NCBI GenBank assembly: GCA_012837345.1
Contig: DURL01000110.1
Location: 1-64,000 of the forward strand
DNA length: 64,000 nucleotides
Direction of reading: 5' to 3'
Source: Bacteroidales bacterium
GTDB lineage: Bacteria > Bacteroidota > Bacteroidia > Bacteroidales > Dysgonomonadaceae
Numbering within the stretch: position 1 is the first letter of the stretch; each line of letters opens with the position of its first letter. Below the pieces are notes generated by a model. That model did no database searches. It saw only the letters and a program-made list of their open reading frames with translations, and was not told the DNA's origin. Made by a program: the position numbers and the translations under genes. Positions 21,237 to 31,758 of the stretch are shown one piece after another.

Positions 21237-23582
21237 ATGAAAATTTCTATAACCGGCCTCTGCTTCCTGATAGCAGTTCAATTCTCAATGGCACAGCCTA
21301 TCTACAAGAACAGATCGGCAGCCACCGACGAACGTGTAGCCGACCTGCTTGCCAGGATGACAACGGAGGAGAAGATTGGTCAGCTCTGTGCCCCCACCGG
21401 TTGGGAGATGTACCACAAAAAGGGTGTGGAACAGGTGGAACCCTCCCCACAGTTTAAAGAACGGATGCAACGGATGCCTCCGGGTAGCTTCTGGGCAACC
21501 CTGCGTGCCGACCCCTGGACGCAGAAGACGCTGGAGACCGGACTCAACCCCAGGCTGGCTGCTGAAGCACTCAACGCGCTACAGCGATATGCATTGGAGG
21601 AGACACGGTTGGGCATCCCTTTCTTCTTTGCCGAAGAAGCACCCCATGGCCATATGGCCATCGGCACCACCGTATTTCCCACCTCGCTGGCACAGGCCTC
21701 CACCTTCAACAGGGGGCTGGTTGAAACGATGGCAGCAGCCATTGGTGTGGAGGTGAGTGCCCAGGGTGCCCACATAGGATACGGACCTATCCTCGATGTG
21801 GCCAGAGAACCACGCTGGTCACGGATGGAAGAGACCTTCGGTGAGGATCCGCTGCTCACCGGCAGCCTCGGCGCTGCCTTCGTAAGAGGATTGCAGGGAG
21901 GTAACGGGATATACCCTCACCGACTCTACTCCACCCTGAAGCATTTTGCCGCCTACGGCATACCGTTGGGGGGTCACAACGGGCAAAAGGCAATGATTGG
22001 GTTGCGGGAGCTCTTCAGTGACCACCTGGAGCCTTTCAGGATGGCCATCGATGCCGGTGCCATGAGCATCATGACCTCCTACAATGCCATTGATGGAGTG
22101 CCCTGCACCGCCAACAGCTTTCTGTTGCAGGAGGTGCTGCGTGAGCAGTGGGGATTCACCGGATTTGTTTACTCAGACCTGGGCAGCATCGAAGGGATCG
22201 CCGGCACCCATCGTGCGGCTCCCGACGTGAAGCATGCGGCTGCGATGGCACTGCGGGCAGGGGTAGATGCAGACCTCGGCGGCAATGCCTACGGGAGACA
22301 CCTGATGAAAGCGCTGGAGGAGCAGCTCATCACCATGGAGGAGATCGACAGGGCAGTGTCCCACATCCTGCGATTGAAGTTTGAAATGGGTCTCTTTGAG
22401 AACCCATATGTTGAACCCGCACAGGCAGCCAGTGTGGTGAGAAGAGAGCCACACAAGGTGCTCGCACGGGAGGTCGCGCGACAGGGAACGGTATTGCTCA
22501 AAAACGAAGAGGAGCTGCTTCCTCTCCCGAGAGATGTGCGTTCCATTGCCGTGATCGGTCCCAACGCCGACAACATATACAACCAACTGGGCGATTATAC
22601 CGCTCCGCAGGATAGAGGCAACATCGTGACGCTGCTCGACGGCATCAGAAATGCGGTTTCTCCGCATACTGTCGTTCGCTATGCCAGAGGCTGTGCCATC
22701 CGCGACACCACACAAAGCAATATTGAGGAGGCGGTCAGCATTGCCCGTCAGTCCGATGTCATCCTGCTGGTGGTGGGCGGCTCGAGTGCCCGTGACTTTC
22801 GTACGGAGTACCTGGAGACCGGTGCAGCAACAGTCACTGAAGAGAAGGATGCTCTCCTCCCGGATATGGAGTCGGGTGAAGGCTACGACCGAAGCACCCT
22901 CCGCCTGCTGGGAGACCAGGAGATATTGCTCGATGCGATGGCCGAAACCGGTAAGCCTCTGATCGTGCTCTACATCCAGGGCAGACCACTCAACATGAAC
23001 AATGCTTCGGCAAAAGCGGATGCACTGCTTACGGCCTGGTACCCCGGGCAGGAGGGGGGGAATGCCATAGCCGACATCCTGTTTGGCGAGGTGAACCCTG
23101 CCGGGAGACTACCGGTTTCGATCCCCCGCTCGGAGGGCCAGCTGCCGGTTTACTACTCACTGGGGAGGTTGGCTCCCTATATCGACGGGAGCAGCAGTGC
23201 CCTCTACCCGTTCGGCTTCGGCTTGAGCTACACCCGTTTCACCTACAGTGACCTCACGATAGATGTGATGGAGGACCATGTGGCAGTCAGCTGTCAGGTA
23301 ACCAACAGTGGTGAACGGGAGGGTGATGAGGTGGTACAGCTCTATCTCCGCGACAACGTCAGCTCGGTGGCGACCGCACCCATTCAGTTAAAGGATTTTG
23401 ACAGGATCCATCTGGCGAAGGGAGAAACGAAGAGGGTCCATTTCCGCCTGACAGGATCCGATCTGGCACTCTACAACCTACAGATGAAAAAGGTGATTGA
23501 GCCGGGAATATTTACCGTGATGATCGGTGCCGCCTCAAACGACATACGTCTGACTGATACTTTTTTAATTGAAAACCGATGA
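21237..23582 (+). CDS. Glycoside hydrolase family 3 (beta-glucosidase/beta-xylosidase-like)
   Basis: 781 aa, signal peptide, LLARMTTEEKIGQL, GYGPILDVAREPRWSRMEETFGEDP, GFTGFVYSDLGSIEGI, FN3-like C-terminus. Confidence 0.92.
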   Translation: MKISITGLCFLIAVQFSMAQPIYKNRSAATDERVADLLARMTTEEKIGQLCAPTGWEMYHKKGVEQVEPSPQFKERMQRMPPGSFWATLRADPWTQKTLETGLNPRLAAEALNALQRYALEETRLGIPFFFAEEAPHGHMAIGTTVFPTSLAQASTFNRGLVETMAAAIGVEVSAQGAHIGYGPILDVAREPRWSRMEETFGEDPLLTGSLGAAFVRGLQGGNGIYPHRLYSTLKHFAAYGIPLGGHNGQKAMIGLRELFSDHLEPFRMAIDAGAMSIMTSYNAIDGVPCTANSFLLQEVLREQWGFTGFVYSDLGSIEGIAGTHRAAPDVKHAAAMALRAGVDADLGGNAYGRHLMKALEEQLITMEEIDRAVSHILRLKFEMGLFENPYVEPAQAASVVRREPHKVLAREVARQGTVLLKNEEELLPLPRDVRSIAVIGPNADNIYNQLGDYTAPQDRGNIVTLLDGIRNAVSPHTVVRYARGCAIRDTTQSNIEEAVSIARQSDVILLVVGGSSARDFRTEYLETGAATVTEEKDALLPDMESGEGYDRSTLRLLGDQEILLDAMAETGKPLIVLYIQGRPLNMNNASAKADALLTAWYPGQEGGNAIADILFGEVNPAGRLPVSIPRSEGQLPVYYSLGRLAPYIDGSSSALYPFGFGLSYTRFTYSDLTIDVMEDHVAVSCQVTNSGEREGDEVVQLYLRDNVSSVATAPIQLKDFDRIHLAKGETKRVHFRLTGSDLALYNLQMKKVIEPGIFTVMIGAASNDIRLTDTFLIENR

Positions 23583-25993
23583 GAAAATTTCCTTTGATTC
23601 CCCTGATGGTGCTACTGCTGTTATCACCAGGCTGCAACAAACAACCAAACGGACAGGAGCTTGCATTACACTACGACACACCGGCCAATACCTGGGAAGA
23701 GACGCTGCCTCTGGGCAACGGTCGCATAGGCATGATGCCCGACGGAGGTGTGGAGCAGGAGATGATTGTGCTGAACGACATCACCATGTGGTCCGGCAGC
23801 GAGGATCCCGAAGCACTCAACCACGAAGCCATTGAATATCTGCCGGTGATCAGACAGCTGCTGCTGGAGGGTGACAACCTGGAAGCACAAAAGCTGATGT
23901 ATGCGCATTTCCGCTGCGGTGGTCAGGGATCAGCCCACGGCAACAGCAAGGATGCTCCCTACGGCTCTTTCCAGATGGTAGGTGAACTGCTGCTCACCCA
24001 TACCTATCCCGAAGGGGACAGCATCATGCATTATGAGCGGAGTCTCTCACTGAACGATGCGCTGGCTGCCACACGCTTCACCGCAGGGAGTACCACCTAC
24101 ACCCGGGAATATCTGGCATCGCACAGCGATGACCTGCTGCTGGTTCGGATCGGGGCAGACAGGAAAGAGGCGGTCTCGTTTGATGTGGAGCTCAGGCGAC
24201 ACGAGAGAGCCACCGTCACACTCGAGGAGAAGGGAATCCGGATGGAGGGGCAGCTGAACGACGGCAACAACGGAGACAAGGGCGTACGTTACCTCACCCG
24301 CCTGGAGATGATCAACATAGGAGGAATCACTTCGCAGGAGGGCCAGTCGCTCAGGGTTGAGGGTGCCGATGAGGTGCTGCTGCTGATCTCCACCGCCACC
24401 GATCTGCTGAACGATGATTACCGCACCACTGTTGACAACCTGTTATCGGACGCTGCCAGGAAGCCATTCCCGAAGCTGAGAGAGGCACATATCGCGGCAT
24501 ACCGCGAGAAGTTCGACCGTGTGGAGCTCAACCTGGGAGAGCAGGATAACAAGACTCCCACCCCAAGGCGTCTCTCCGCGTTTCAAACCAGCGATGATCC
24601 CGCTTTCGCAGCCCTCTATTTCCAGTACGGACGCTATCTGATGATCAGCGGCACGCGTGAGAACAGCCTCCCTCTCAACTTGCAGGGATTGTGGGCCAAC
24701 CAGTTGCAGACACCATGGAACGGTGATTACCACCTCAACATCAACCTGCAGATGAACTACTGGCCGGCAGAGGTGTGCAACCTTGCCGAGCTGCACAAGC
24801 CGTTGACCCTTTACACCGAATCGCTGGTTGAATCGGGAGAAGCCACTGCATCCACCTTCTATGGTGCAGAGGGATGGGTTGCCCATATGATGAGCAATCC
24901 CTGGCAATTCACCGCACCCGGGGAGCATGCCTCATGGGGTGCCACCAACACCGGAGGGGCCTGGCTCTGCCAGCATCTATGGGAACAATATGCTTTCAGC
25001 GGCGACGAGACTACCCTGCGATCAGTATATCCGATACTGGAAGGTGCCGCTCGCTTTTTCCTGAGCAGTATGATCCGTGAACCCAAAAACGGCTGGCTGG
25101 TGACAGCTCCCTCCTCCTCACCGGAAAACGCGTTCTATCTCCCCGGCAACAGTGAAGAACCGGTTTATGTATGCATGGGTCCCTCCATGGATGTGCAGAT
25201 CATCCGTGAGCTGTTCACCAATCTCCTTTCAGCATCCGAGATCCTCGGGATCGAGGATGAGACAGTGAAGAGGATCAGGGAGGCACTACCCCAACTGCCA
25301 CCGATGCAGATCAGTCCCAAGGGTTATCTCCAGGAGTGGCTGGAGGATTACGAGGAAGAGGATCCCCAACACCGACATGTGTCACACCTCTATGCACTGC
25401 ATCCTTCCAACCAGATATCGCCGGTGACCACACCTGAGCTGGCAGAGGCCGCGAAGATGACGCTCAACCGAAGGGGCGACGAAGGCACGGGTTGGTCCCG
25501 CGCATGGAAGATCAACTTCTGGGCCCGTTTGCACGACGGCAACAGAGCCTATAAGCTGTTAAAAAGTCTCCTGGTACCTGCCGGAGGGAGCAATACGCAA
25601 TACATACGCGGTGCAGGCACCTACCCAAACCTTTTCTGCGCCCACCCCCCCTTCCAGATAGATGGCAATTTTGGGGGTACGGCCGGCATCGCCGAGATGC
25701 TTATCCAGAGTCACGACGGTTATATCCACCTGCTGCCGGCACTTCCTGACAACTGGTCGGAGGGTAACTTCCGTGGATTACGGGTCCGGGGTGGAGCTGA
25801 GGTGGATGCCAGCTGGAAGCAGAACATGCTGAAACGCATAGAGATCAGGGCCACAGCAGATCACACTTTCAGGATAAAGATGCCCGACCACATCACAACC
25901 GTGACGATGAAAGGCAAAGAGTTGTCGGATGAGGATGGTTTTATCCTGATCCCGTTGCAACAGGGTGAAAAAGTGACGCTGCGCTTTACCTGA
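23579..25993 (+). CDS. GH95 family alpha-L-fucosidase (1,2-alpha-L-fucosidase type), lipoprotein
   Basis: 804 aa, LLLLSPGCNK lipobox, PLGNGRIGMMPDGG, NINLQMNYWPAEVCNLAELHKPL, HRHVSHLYALHPSNQI; 4-nt overlap with GH3. Confidence 0.93.
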   Translation: MRKFPLIPLMVLLLLSPGCNKQPNGQELALHYDTPANTWEETLPLGNGRIGMMPDGGVEQEMIVLNDITMWSGSEDPEALNHEAIEYLPVIRQLLLEGDNLEAQKLMYAHFRCGGQGSAHGNSKDAPYGSFQMVGELLLTHTYPEGDSIMHYERSLSLNDALAATRFTAGSTTYTREYLASHSDDLLLVRIGADRKEAVSFDVELRRHERATVTLEEKGIRMEGQLNDGNNGDKGVRYLTRLEMINIGGITSQEGQSLRVEGADEVLLLISTATDLLNDDYRTTVDNLLSDAARKPFPKLREAHIAAYREKFDRVELNLGEQDNKTPTPRRLSAFQTSDDPAFAALYFQYGRYLMISGTRENSLPLNLQGLWANQLQTPWNGDYHLNINLQMNYWPAEVCNLAELHKPLTLYTESLVESGEATASTFYGAEGWVAHMMSNPWQFTAPGEHASWGATNTGGAWLCQHLWEQYAFSGDETTLRSVYPILEGAARFFLSSMIREPKNGWLVTAPSSSPENAFYLPGNSEEPVYVCMGPSMDVQIIRELFTNLLSASEILGIEDETVKRIREALPQLPPMQISPKGYLQEWLEDYEEEDPQHRHVSHLYALHPSNQISPVTTPELAEAAKMTLNRRGDEGTGWSRAWKINFWARLHDGNRAYKLLKSLLVPAGGSNTQYIRGAGTYPNLFCAHPPFQIDGNFGGTAGIAEMLIQSHDGYIHLLPALPDNWSEGNFRGLRVRGGAEVDASWKQNMLKRIEIRATADHTFRIKMPDHITTVTMKGKELSDEDGFILIPLQQGEKVTLRFT

Positions 25994-26006
25994 AGAGAGA
26001 GGAACC

Positions 26007-26426
26007 CTATAACTGATCGTAAGGGAGGATGGCAAGGGCCTCAGTGGCCTTTTCCATCATCTCTCTCATCGGTTTTTCAACCATTCCCTGAATAAAGGTG
26101 TTCAGCTCTGCACGCAGTGTCATCCGCAACCTCGTGTCCTTCTCCCCTTTTGAGACCAACTGGATCCAGAGAAAAAGATCGAAAGGCAGCTTCTCCGATT
26201 TCAACTTTACCGTTTTATGGGGCTCACGCTCCACCACAAGAAAGCGGACCATCCCAATCGGGTCGACACGAAAAGAGATTGAATCATCATCGAAGGTAAG
26301 ATCCTTGATTTTATCTTTTGGTATTTTGTGCTGCAGCAACTCCAGCTTACGGGGGTCAGACAATACCCGGAAGACATCTTCATTGCTGTACAGGATGGTC
26401 TTTACATCGCTTATAAATTCAGTCAT
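26007..26426 (-). CDS. SRPBCC-like (polyketide cyclase/START-like) protein
   Basis: MTEFISDVKTILYSNEDVFRVLSDPRKLELL...; 4-nt overlap with pyrE stop. Confidence 0.7.
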   Translation of the reverse strand: MTEFISDVKTILYSNEDVFRVLSDPRKLELLQHKIPKDKIKDLTFDDDSISFRVDPIGMVRFLVVEREPHKTVKLKSEKLPFDLFLWIQLVSKGEKDTRLRMTLRAELNTFIQGMVEKPMREMMEKATEALAILPYDQL

Positions 26427-27076
26427 CGTTTGGCTTTTTTGGGTGTTTGACCCCAATTTTCAGGATCCTTGCGCCAATCCTGCAAAGTCTTCAGTTCCGA
26501 CTCATCAATGTAATCGGTGGCAAGCGCTTCATCGAGGATTGCGTCATAGTCGCAGAGCGTGGTCAGCTCAACCCTTGCCTCCTGCATGCGCTGCAGGGCG
26601 TGGGGGAATCCGTAGGTGAAGACTGCCACCATACCCAGCACGTCCGACCCGTCGCGGCGAATGGCCTCCACCGCCTTGAGACTGCTGCCACCGGTAGAGA
26701 CCAGATCTTCAATCACCACAACCTTCTGTTTCGGTTTCAGATCCCCCTCGATCAGATTCTCCAGACCATGATCTTTTGGGGTTGCACGGATATAGACGAA
26801 GGGGAGACCCATGATATCAGCCACCAGCACACCGGGGGCGATGGCTCCCGTGGCGACACCTGCGATGGCATCCGCCTGAGGGTATTTCTCCATGATGAGA
26901 CGGGCAAATTCCACTTTGATGAAATTGCGGATGGCAGGATAGGACATCAGCTTACGATTGTCGCAGTATATGGGTGATTTCCAGCCCGATGCCCATGTAA
27001 AGGGGTTAGAGGGCTGTAACTTGATTGCTTTTATTCTCAGCAGTTTTTCAGCTGTCAGTTTTTGAACGTTTTGCAT
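26423..27076 (-). CDS. pyrE: Orotate phosphoribosyltransferase
   Basis: 217 aa, NPFTWASGWKSPIYCDNRKLMSYPAIR, VVIEDLVSTGGSSLKA. Confidence 0.95.
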   Translation of the reverse strand: MQNVQKLTAEKLLRIKAIKLQPSNPFTWASGWKSPIYCDNRKLMSYPAIRNFIKVEFARLIMEKYPQADAIAGVATGAIAPGVLVADIMGLPFVYIRATPKDHGLENLIEGDLKPKQKVVVIEDLVSTGGSSLKAVEAIRRDGSDVLGMVAVFTYGFPHALQRMQEARVELTTLCDYDAILDEALATDYIDESELKTLQDWRKDPENWGQTPKKAKR

Positions 27077-27155
27077 AATGAGGAGCGTTAATTCAGATGA
27101 AACACAAAAATACGCTTTTCATCCATAAATCAGATCATTTACACGAAAAAATGGT

Positions 27156-27851
27156 TTAAAAGACCTCTCCAAGCGTGGCAATGCTGATCTTAACACCCCG
27201 GCAACGGTTCAGTGCGATGCCGCAGGCTTCGAGGGTAGAGCCGGTGGTTATCACATCATCAACCAATAAGAGGTGCTTGTCTTGAAAGAATTCCGGATGG
27301 GCAATCCTGAAGATATCCCGTACGTTCTCCCAACGCTGTGTGCGGGTTCGACGTGTCTGTGTGGGATTGTAAATGACACGAATGAGATTGCCGGTCGACA
27401 AGGGGAGACCGGTAGCTTCGGAGAGCCCTTTCGCAATCAGATAAGCCTGGTTATACCCCCGCTGTCTCTCCTTACGGGGATGCAACGGTACCGGTACGAT
27501 CATCTCAACCGGTTCGAGGAAGAGGCTTCCCGAGAGATCCTCACCGAACAATCGTCCCAGCAGAAGCCCTATCTCCTTCCGTTGATGATACTTCAGCTGA
27601 TGGATCAGCGGTGGCAGTACCCCACCCTTTGTGTAGACACAGAAGGTGGCAATGCGCTCAAAAGGGATACGGCCCGCCATCAGCTTCTCCGCGGCATTCT
27701 CCTTTTCCCGGAAGTTGTTTGTGCGCGGCAGCTTATACATACATCGCAAGCACAGAGACTCTTCTGACGAAAGAAGCTCTTCACCGCACACGGCACACAC
27801 CTTCGGGAAAAAGAGTGAAAAAAACTCGCTTAACAGGTCATTGCGACTCAT
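27156..27851 (-). CDS. ComF family phosphoribosyltransferase
   Basis: Cys motifs CAVCGEELLSSEESLCLRC; PRTase motif LLLVDDVITTGSTLEAC. Confidence 0.9.
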   Translation of the reverse strand: MSRNDLLSEFFSLFFPKVCAVCGEELLSSEESLCLRCMYKLPRTNNFREKENAAEKLMAGRIPFERIATFCVYTKGGVLPPLIHQLKYHQRKEIGLLLGRLFGEDLSGSLFLEPVEMIVPVPLHPRKERQRGYNQAYLIAKGLSEATGLPLSTGNLIRVIYNPTQTRRTRTQRWENVRDIFRIAHPEFFQDKHLLLVDDVITTGSTLEACGIALNRCRGVKISIATLGEVF

Positions 27852-28338
27852 CAGGGTATGAATCAATATCCATTTTTTTCAAACAACGGATGATCTCATC
27901 CATTGGAAAACCTCTCCCCAGGGCATAACGAATCAGCTTCCCGTTCCGCTCATACTCGGTGGCTCCGGTAATCGTCTTCATTTTTCTTTGCAACAGATCC
28001 GGAAGTGAGTCGATAAGTTGGGATTCAGGGAACCGGGTAAAGGCGTCACGGATCACTGCCGGAGCGATCCTCTTCATGACGAGATGCATCTCAATCTTCC
28101 GCTTTCCCCACTTGTTGAATTGTAGCTTGTCGCGGATATAACTCTCCGCAAAGCGTCTCTCATCGAGATATCGTGCTTGTGTCAGGCGGGTAATCACTGT
28201 TTCAGTGACATCGTCTGAAAGCTCCATCCGCTTCAGTTTCTGCCGGATGTCGAAGGGAGCATACTCTTTCCTGGCACAGAGACGTGTCATGCGGGCATAT
28301 GCCTGTTCCGGTGTAACTGTTTTCTTTTGCCGCTCCAT
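27838..28338 (-). CDS. recX: Regulatory protein RecX
   Basis: 166 aa, LTQARYLDERRFAESYIRDKLQFNKWGKRKIEMHL. Confidence 0.88.
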   Translation of the reverse strand: MERQKKTVTPEQAYARMTRLCARKEYAPFDIRQKLKRMELSDDVTETVITRLTQARYLDERRFAESYIRDKLQFNKWGKRKIEMHLVMKRIAPAVIRDAFTRFPESQLIDSLPDLLQRKMKTITGATEYERNGKLIRYALGRGFPMDEIIRCLKKMDIDSYPDESQ

Positions 28339-28343
28339 CGTTC

Positions 28344-29183
28344 CTATTTTTTAACCGCCCTTACCATCCGATCATTACCTGAGAGATCTCTTCTTAGTTC
28401 AATCTCCCGAAAACATTTCTCCTGAAGCATCGTACATACCTCCGCCCCTCTGCAGCGATGGATTTCAAAGAAGAGCCTTCCACCCTCATTGAGCAACCCC
28501 TCAGCCAATGATGCTATGCGCTTATAGAAGAGCAGCGGATCGCTGTCCGGAACAAACAATGCTTCCTCCGGTTCATGGTCAGTCACTGTGGAATCCATCG
28601 TTTCTCTCTCCGATTCGGTGATATAGGGAGGATTGCTCACAATCAGGTCAAATTGTGGTGCGGCAGGTACCGGGTCGAACAGGTTCTGTTGCGTAAAGAA
28701 CAGCTGTACCTTATTCCGGTGGGCATTCTCCTCCGCCATCTTCAATGCCGCTGACGAGATGTCCCAGCCATGCACGCTTGCATTCAGGATGTTTGCTGCC
28801 AGCGCAATGGCGATACAACCACTGCCTGTACCGATATCCAGGATGGTTATTGGTTTCGCTCCGTTGTCGTCAATGATCCACTCCACCAGCTCTTCTGTCT
28901 CAGGACGGGGAATCAGCACCTCTCTTCCCACAACAAAATCAAGGCCATAAAAGGTGGTTTTGCCCAGTACATACTGAAATGGCTCTCCATTTTTCAACCT
29001 GGCAATAATCTGTTTCATTTTACGGCTTTGCGAAACGGATAAATTGCTACTTTTGCCAGAGGTTATGTCCGCAAAAGTGAGGCCACTCACCTCTTCAAGG
29101 ATGATACGGGCCAGGGTGGATCTCTCGGATTGGGAATAGTGTTCACCCAGCTCTTGCCGGATATATCGTAGGTTCTGCAGCAT
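28344..29183 (-). CDS. prmC: Peptide chain release factor N(5)-glutamine methyltransferase
   Basis: 279 aa, ILDIGTGSGCIAIALA, IVSNPPYITESE. Confidence 0.93.
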   Translation of the reverse strand: MLQNLRYIRQELGEHYSQSERSTLARIILEEVSGLTFADITSGKSSNLSVSQSRKMKQIIARLKNGEPFQYVLGKTTFYGLDFVVGREVLIPRPETEELVEWIIDDNGAKPITILDIGTGSGCIAIALAANILNASVHGWDISSAALKMAEENAHRNKVQLFFTQQNLFDPVPAAPQFDLIVSNPPYITESERETMDSTVTDHEPEEALFVPDSDPLLFYKRIASLAEGLLNEGGRLFFEIHRCRGAEVCTMLQEKCFREIELRRDLSGNDRMVRAVKK

Positions 29184-29256
29184 AACAGGTCAATTTATTC
29201 AAGCCGTGAACCCTGTTACACAACAGTAGTTCATCCAAATAGCAAAGATAGAAAAA

Positions 29257-30327
29257 ATGAGCATACAATCCATCTATATGGAGCGATCCCTACAGCTGGC
29301 GCGCAAAGGAGCCGGTTTCACCGGTTCAAACCCGATGGTGGGAGCGGTCATCGTTTCGCATGACAGGATCATTGGCGAGGGGTATCACCACCATTACGGG
29401 GGTCCTCACGCGGAGGTGAACGCCATTGACTCGGTACGCGAACCGTCACTCCTCAGCGATGCCACCCTCTATGTCTCGCTGGAGCCTTGTTCCCATTACG
29501 GTAAAACACCCCCCTGCGCGGCGCTCATCGTAGCCCGTGGGATCCCCAGGGTGGTGGTGGCAGTGACCGATCCCAACCCGATGGTATCGGGAAAAGGCAT
29601 CACCATGATGAGGGCGGGGGGTGTCGAGGTAACCGTGGGGTTACTCGAGCAGGAGGCTCGCGAGCTCAACAGAGTCTTCTTCGTCAACCAGCTCTACAAG
29701 AGACCCTACGTCACCCTGAAATGGGCAGAGAGCCATGACGGTTATATGGATCACCTGCGCAGCTCGCTTCAGGAGAGAGCTCCCGCAATGATCTCCAACC
29801 CTCTCACTCAAACCATTGTGCATAAGCTTCGCACGCAGCTGCAGGGCATCCTGGTAGGAACCAACACAGCTCTACTTGATGATCCGCAGTTGACCTCCCG
29901 GAAATGGTTTGGTTCACATCCCACCCGCATTGTGATTGACCGGGAGAACAGGATTCCCTCCAACGCGGCATTGTTTAACGGTATGGCACCAACGATTCTT
30001 TTCAGTGCCTCCGCACGTGAACCGCTCCCTGCGACAGCACAAGTGAAACAGATCATCATTGACTTCAGCAAAGAGACCAACAGGCAGATTCTTACCCACC
30101 TCTACAATGAGCAGATCCACTCACTGTTGGTTGAAGGGGGAGCCACTCTTTTAAACAGCTTTATCGGTCTTGATTTGTGGGATGAAGCCTATGTGGAACA
30201 ATCAGAGATAATGCTTTACAGTGGCGTGAAAGCACCTGAGATACAAGGTGAAATGATAGAAGCAAAAAATTACGCCGGTTCAATGCAGTTTCATTTAAAG
30301 AGTAAAATAACTCGAAATTTTCTTTAA
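29257..30327 (+). CDS. ribD: Bifunctional diaminohydroxyphosphoribosylaminopyrimidine deaminase / reductase
   Basis: HAEVNAID, CSHYGKTPPCAALI zinc deaminase motif; RibD C-terminal reductase. Confidence 0.93.
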   Translation: MSIQSIYMERSLQLARKGAGFTGSNPMVGAVIVSHDRIIGEGYHHHYGGPHAEVNAIDSVREPSLLSDATLYVSLEPCSHYGKTPPCAALIVARGIPRVVVAVTDPNPMVSGKGITMMRAGGVEVTVGLLEQEARELNRVFFVNQLYKRPYVTLKWAESHDGYMDHLRSSLQERAPAMISNPLTQTIVHKLRTQLQGILVGTNTALLDDPQLTSRKWFGSHPTRIVIDRENRIPSNAALFNGMAPTILFSASAREPLPATAQVKQIIIDFSKETNRQILTHLYNEQIHSLLVEGGATLLNSFIGLDLWDEAYVEQSEIMLYSGVKAPEIQGEMIEAKNYAGSMQFHLKSKITRNFL

Positions 30328-30410
30328 ATATTCATTTTAATATGGTTAAAGCGAAAAATCTTTCTACTTTTGCACTTACTTAAACCTGGTGTACAATATT
30401 TTTGAAACAA

Positions 30411-31757
30411 ATGATATCTAAATATTTCCCCTTGACATCGGTGCTTGTCATGACCTTGTTGCTCCTCTCCTCTTGCCTGAATTCATCGACTGACAATGTG
30501 GAATATTCACCCGATGCACAGATATATGCCCTCACGCTGTCTTCCAAAACGGACACTGCCAGCTTGTTGACAGCAACTCAATTCACCATTGACCAGATCA
30601 ACGGGAAGATCTTCAACAAGGAGCCTCTGCCCTATCTGTTCCACATTGACAGCGTATTGTTGTCGTTGAGAGGAGCCAGTTCATACAGCCCTTTTTCACA
30701 GGTGCTGCTGACGCTCGATCAGGAGAGTCCCTCACCCTGGCGCGAATCAGACTCGGTAGCGGTCAACCAGCTCCGCAAGATCACCACCACTGCCCCTGAT
30801 GGCATTCATACAAAGGAGTACAGCTTCGAGCTGAACATCTACCAAGAGGACCCCTTCATCATCAACTGGCAGCAGCTTCATACGAACTTTCTACCCATAG
30901 CTCCCCTGTCACAAAACAGTATTGCTTTCAATGGCAACCTCATCACCTACTACAAAAGCACGGAGCGCATTGAAGCGGTGATGACCGAACCCGGGAATGA
31001 ACCTGTATGGCACTCACTCAATATTGCGGGATTGCCCTCAACCACTGATCTCTCGACAGCCACTGTCAATGATGGCACAATCTTCATGCTGGATCCTGCG
31101 GGATACACCTTGTATCATTCCACCGACGGGATTGCCTGGAACAGCGTTCCCGGCTCTCACAAGATAGGGGCACTCTATGGTACGCTTCCGGCCCCGGGTG
31201 AAGATAAGTTACTGCTGGCAGTTGAACAGGACAATATGCTCTTTTTCGCAGAGACAACCGATTTCACAGAGGTAACGGTGATGAACAAGGTGCCCGATCA
31301 TATCCCGGTGAATGGTTTCACAACCACGAAGGTAGATGATCCCACATCCTATTCTGTGAAATACCTCCTGCTGGCAGGTGGAAACACAACAGACAACAGT
31401 CTCTCCAATCAGATCTGGATCCTGCAGAAAAAAGAGGGTACCATCACCTCCATTCTCTCCAGGATGACCTCATCACTCATTTTGCAGAGCAGTACACTGT
31501 TCTATTATGACAACAAACCCTATCTGATGACACCCTCGACGGAAAGAAACATTCTTTTCTTTTCCGGGAACTTCGGACTGGATTGGGAGGAGGCAGAAGA
31601 AAATCAGGCTTTCCCTGCGGGATTCACCAAGCGTTCCAATGCTTCGGTCATCACCGATTCGGAAAACTATATATGGATATTCGGCGGAATATCTGCTGAG
31701 CAGGCTCAATTGACGGATGTATGGAGGGGTCGCCTCAATAAGTTTAACGGAATGTAA
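30411..31757 (+). CDS. DUF6242-like lipoprotein of unknown function
   Basis: Lipobox LLLSSCLNSS; about 448 aa; kelch/propeller-like C-terminus (IWIFGGISAEQAQLTDVWRGRL); TACTTTTG -7 box upstream. Confidence 0.6.
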   Translation: MISKYFPLTSVLVMTLLLLSSCLNSSTDNVEYSPDAQIYALTLSSKTDTASLLTATQFTIDQINGKIFNKEPLPYLFHIDSVLLSLRGASSYSPFSQVLLTLDQESPSPWRESDSVAVNQLRKITTTAPDGIHTKEYSFELNIYQEDPFIINWQQLHTNFLPIAPLSQNSIAFNGNLITYYKSTERIEAVMTEPGNEPVWHSLNIAGLPSTTDLSTATVNDGTIFMLDPAGYTLYHSTDGIAWNSVPGSHKIGALYGTLPAPGEDKLLLAVEQDNMLFFAETTDFTEVTVMNKVPDHIPVNGFTTTKVDDPTSYSVKYLLLAGGNTTDNSLSNQIWILQKKEGTITSILSRMTSSLILQSSTLFYYDNKPYLMTPSTERNILFFSGNFGLDWEEAEENQAFPAGFTKRSNASVITDSENYIWIFGGISAEQAQLTDVWRGRLNKFNGM

Positions 31758-31758
31758 G

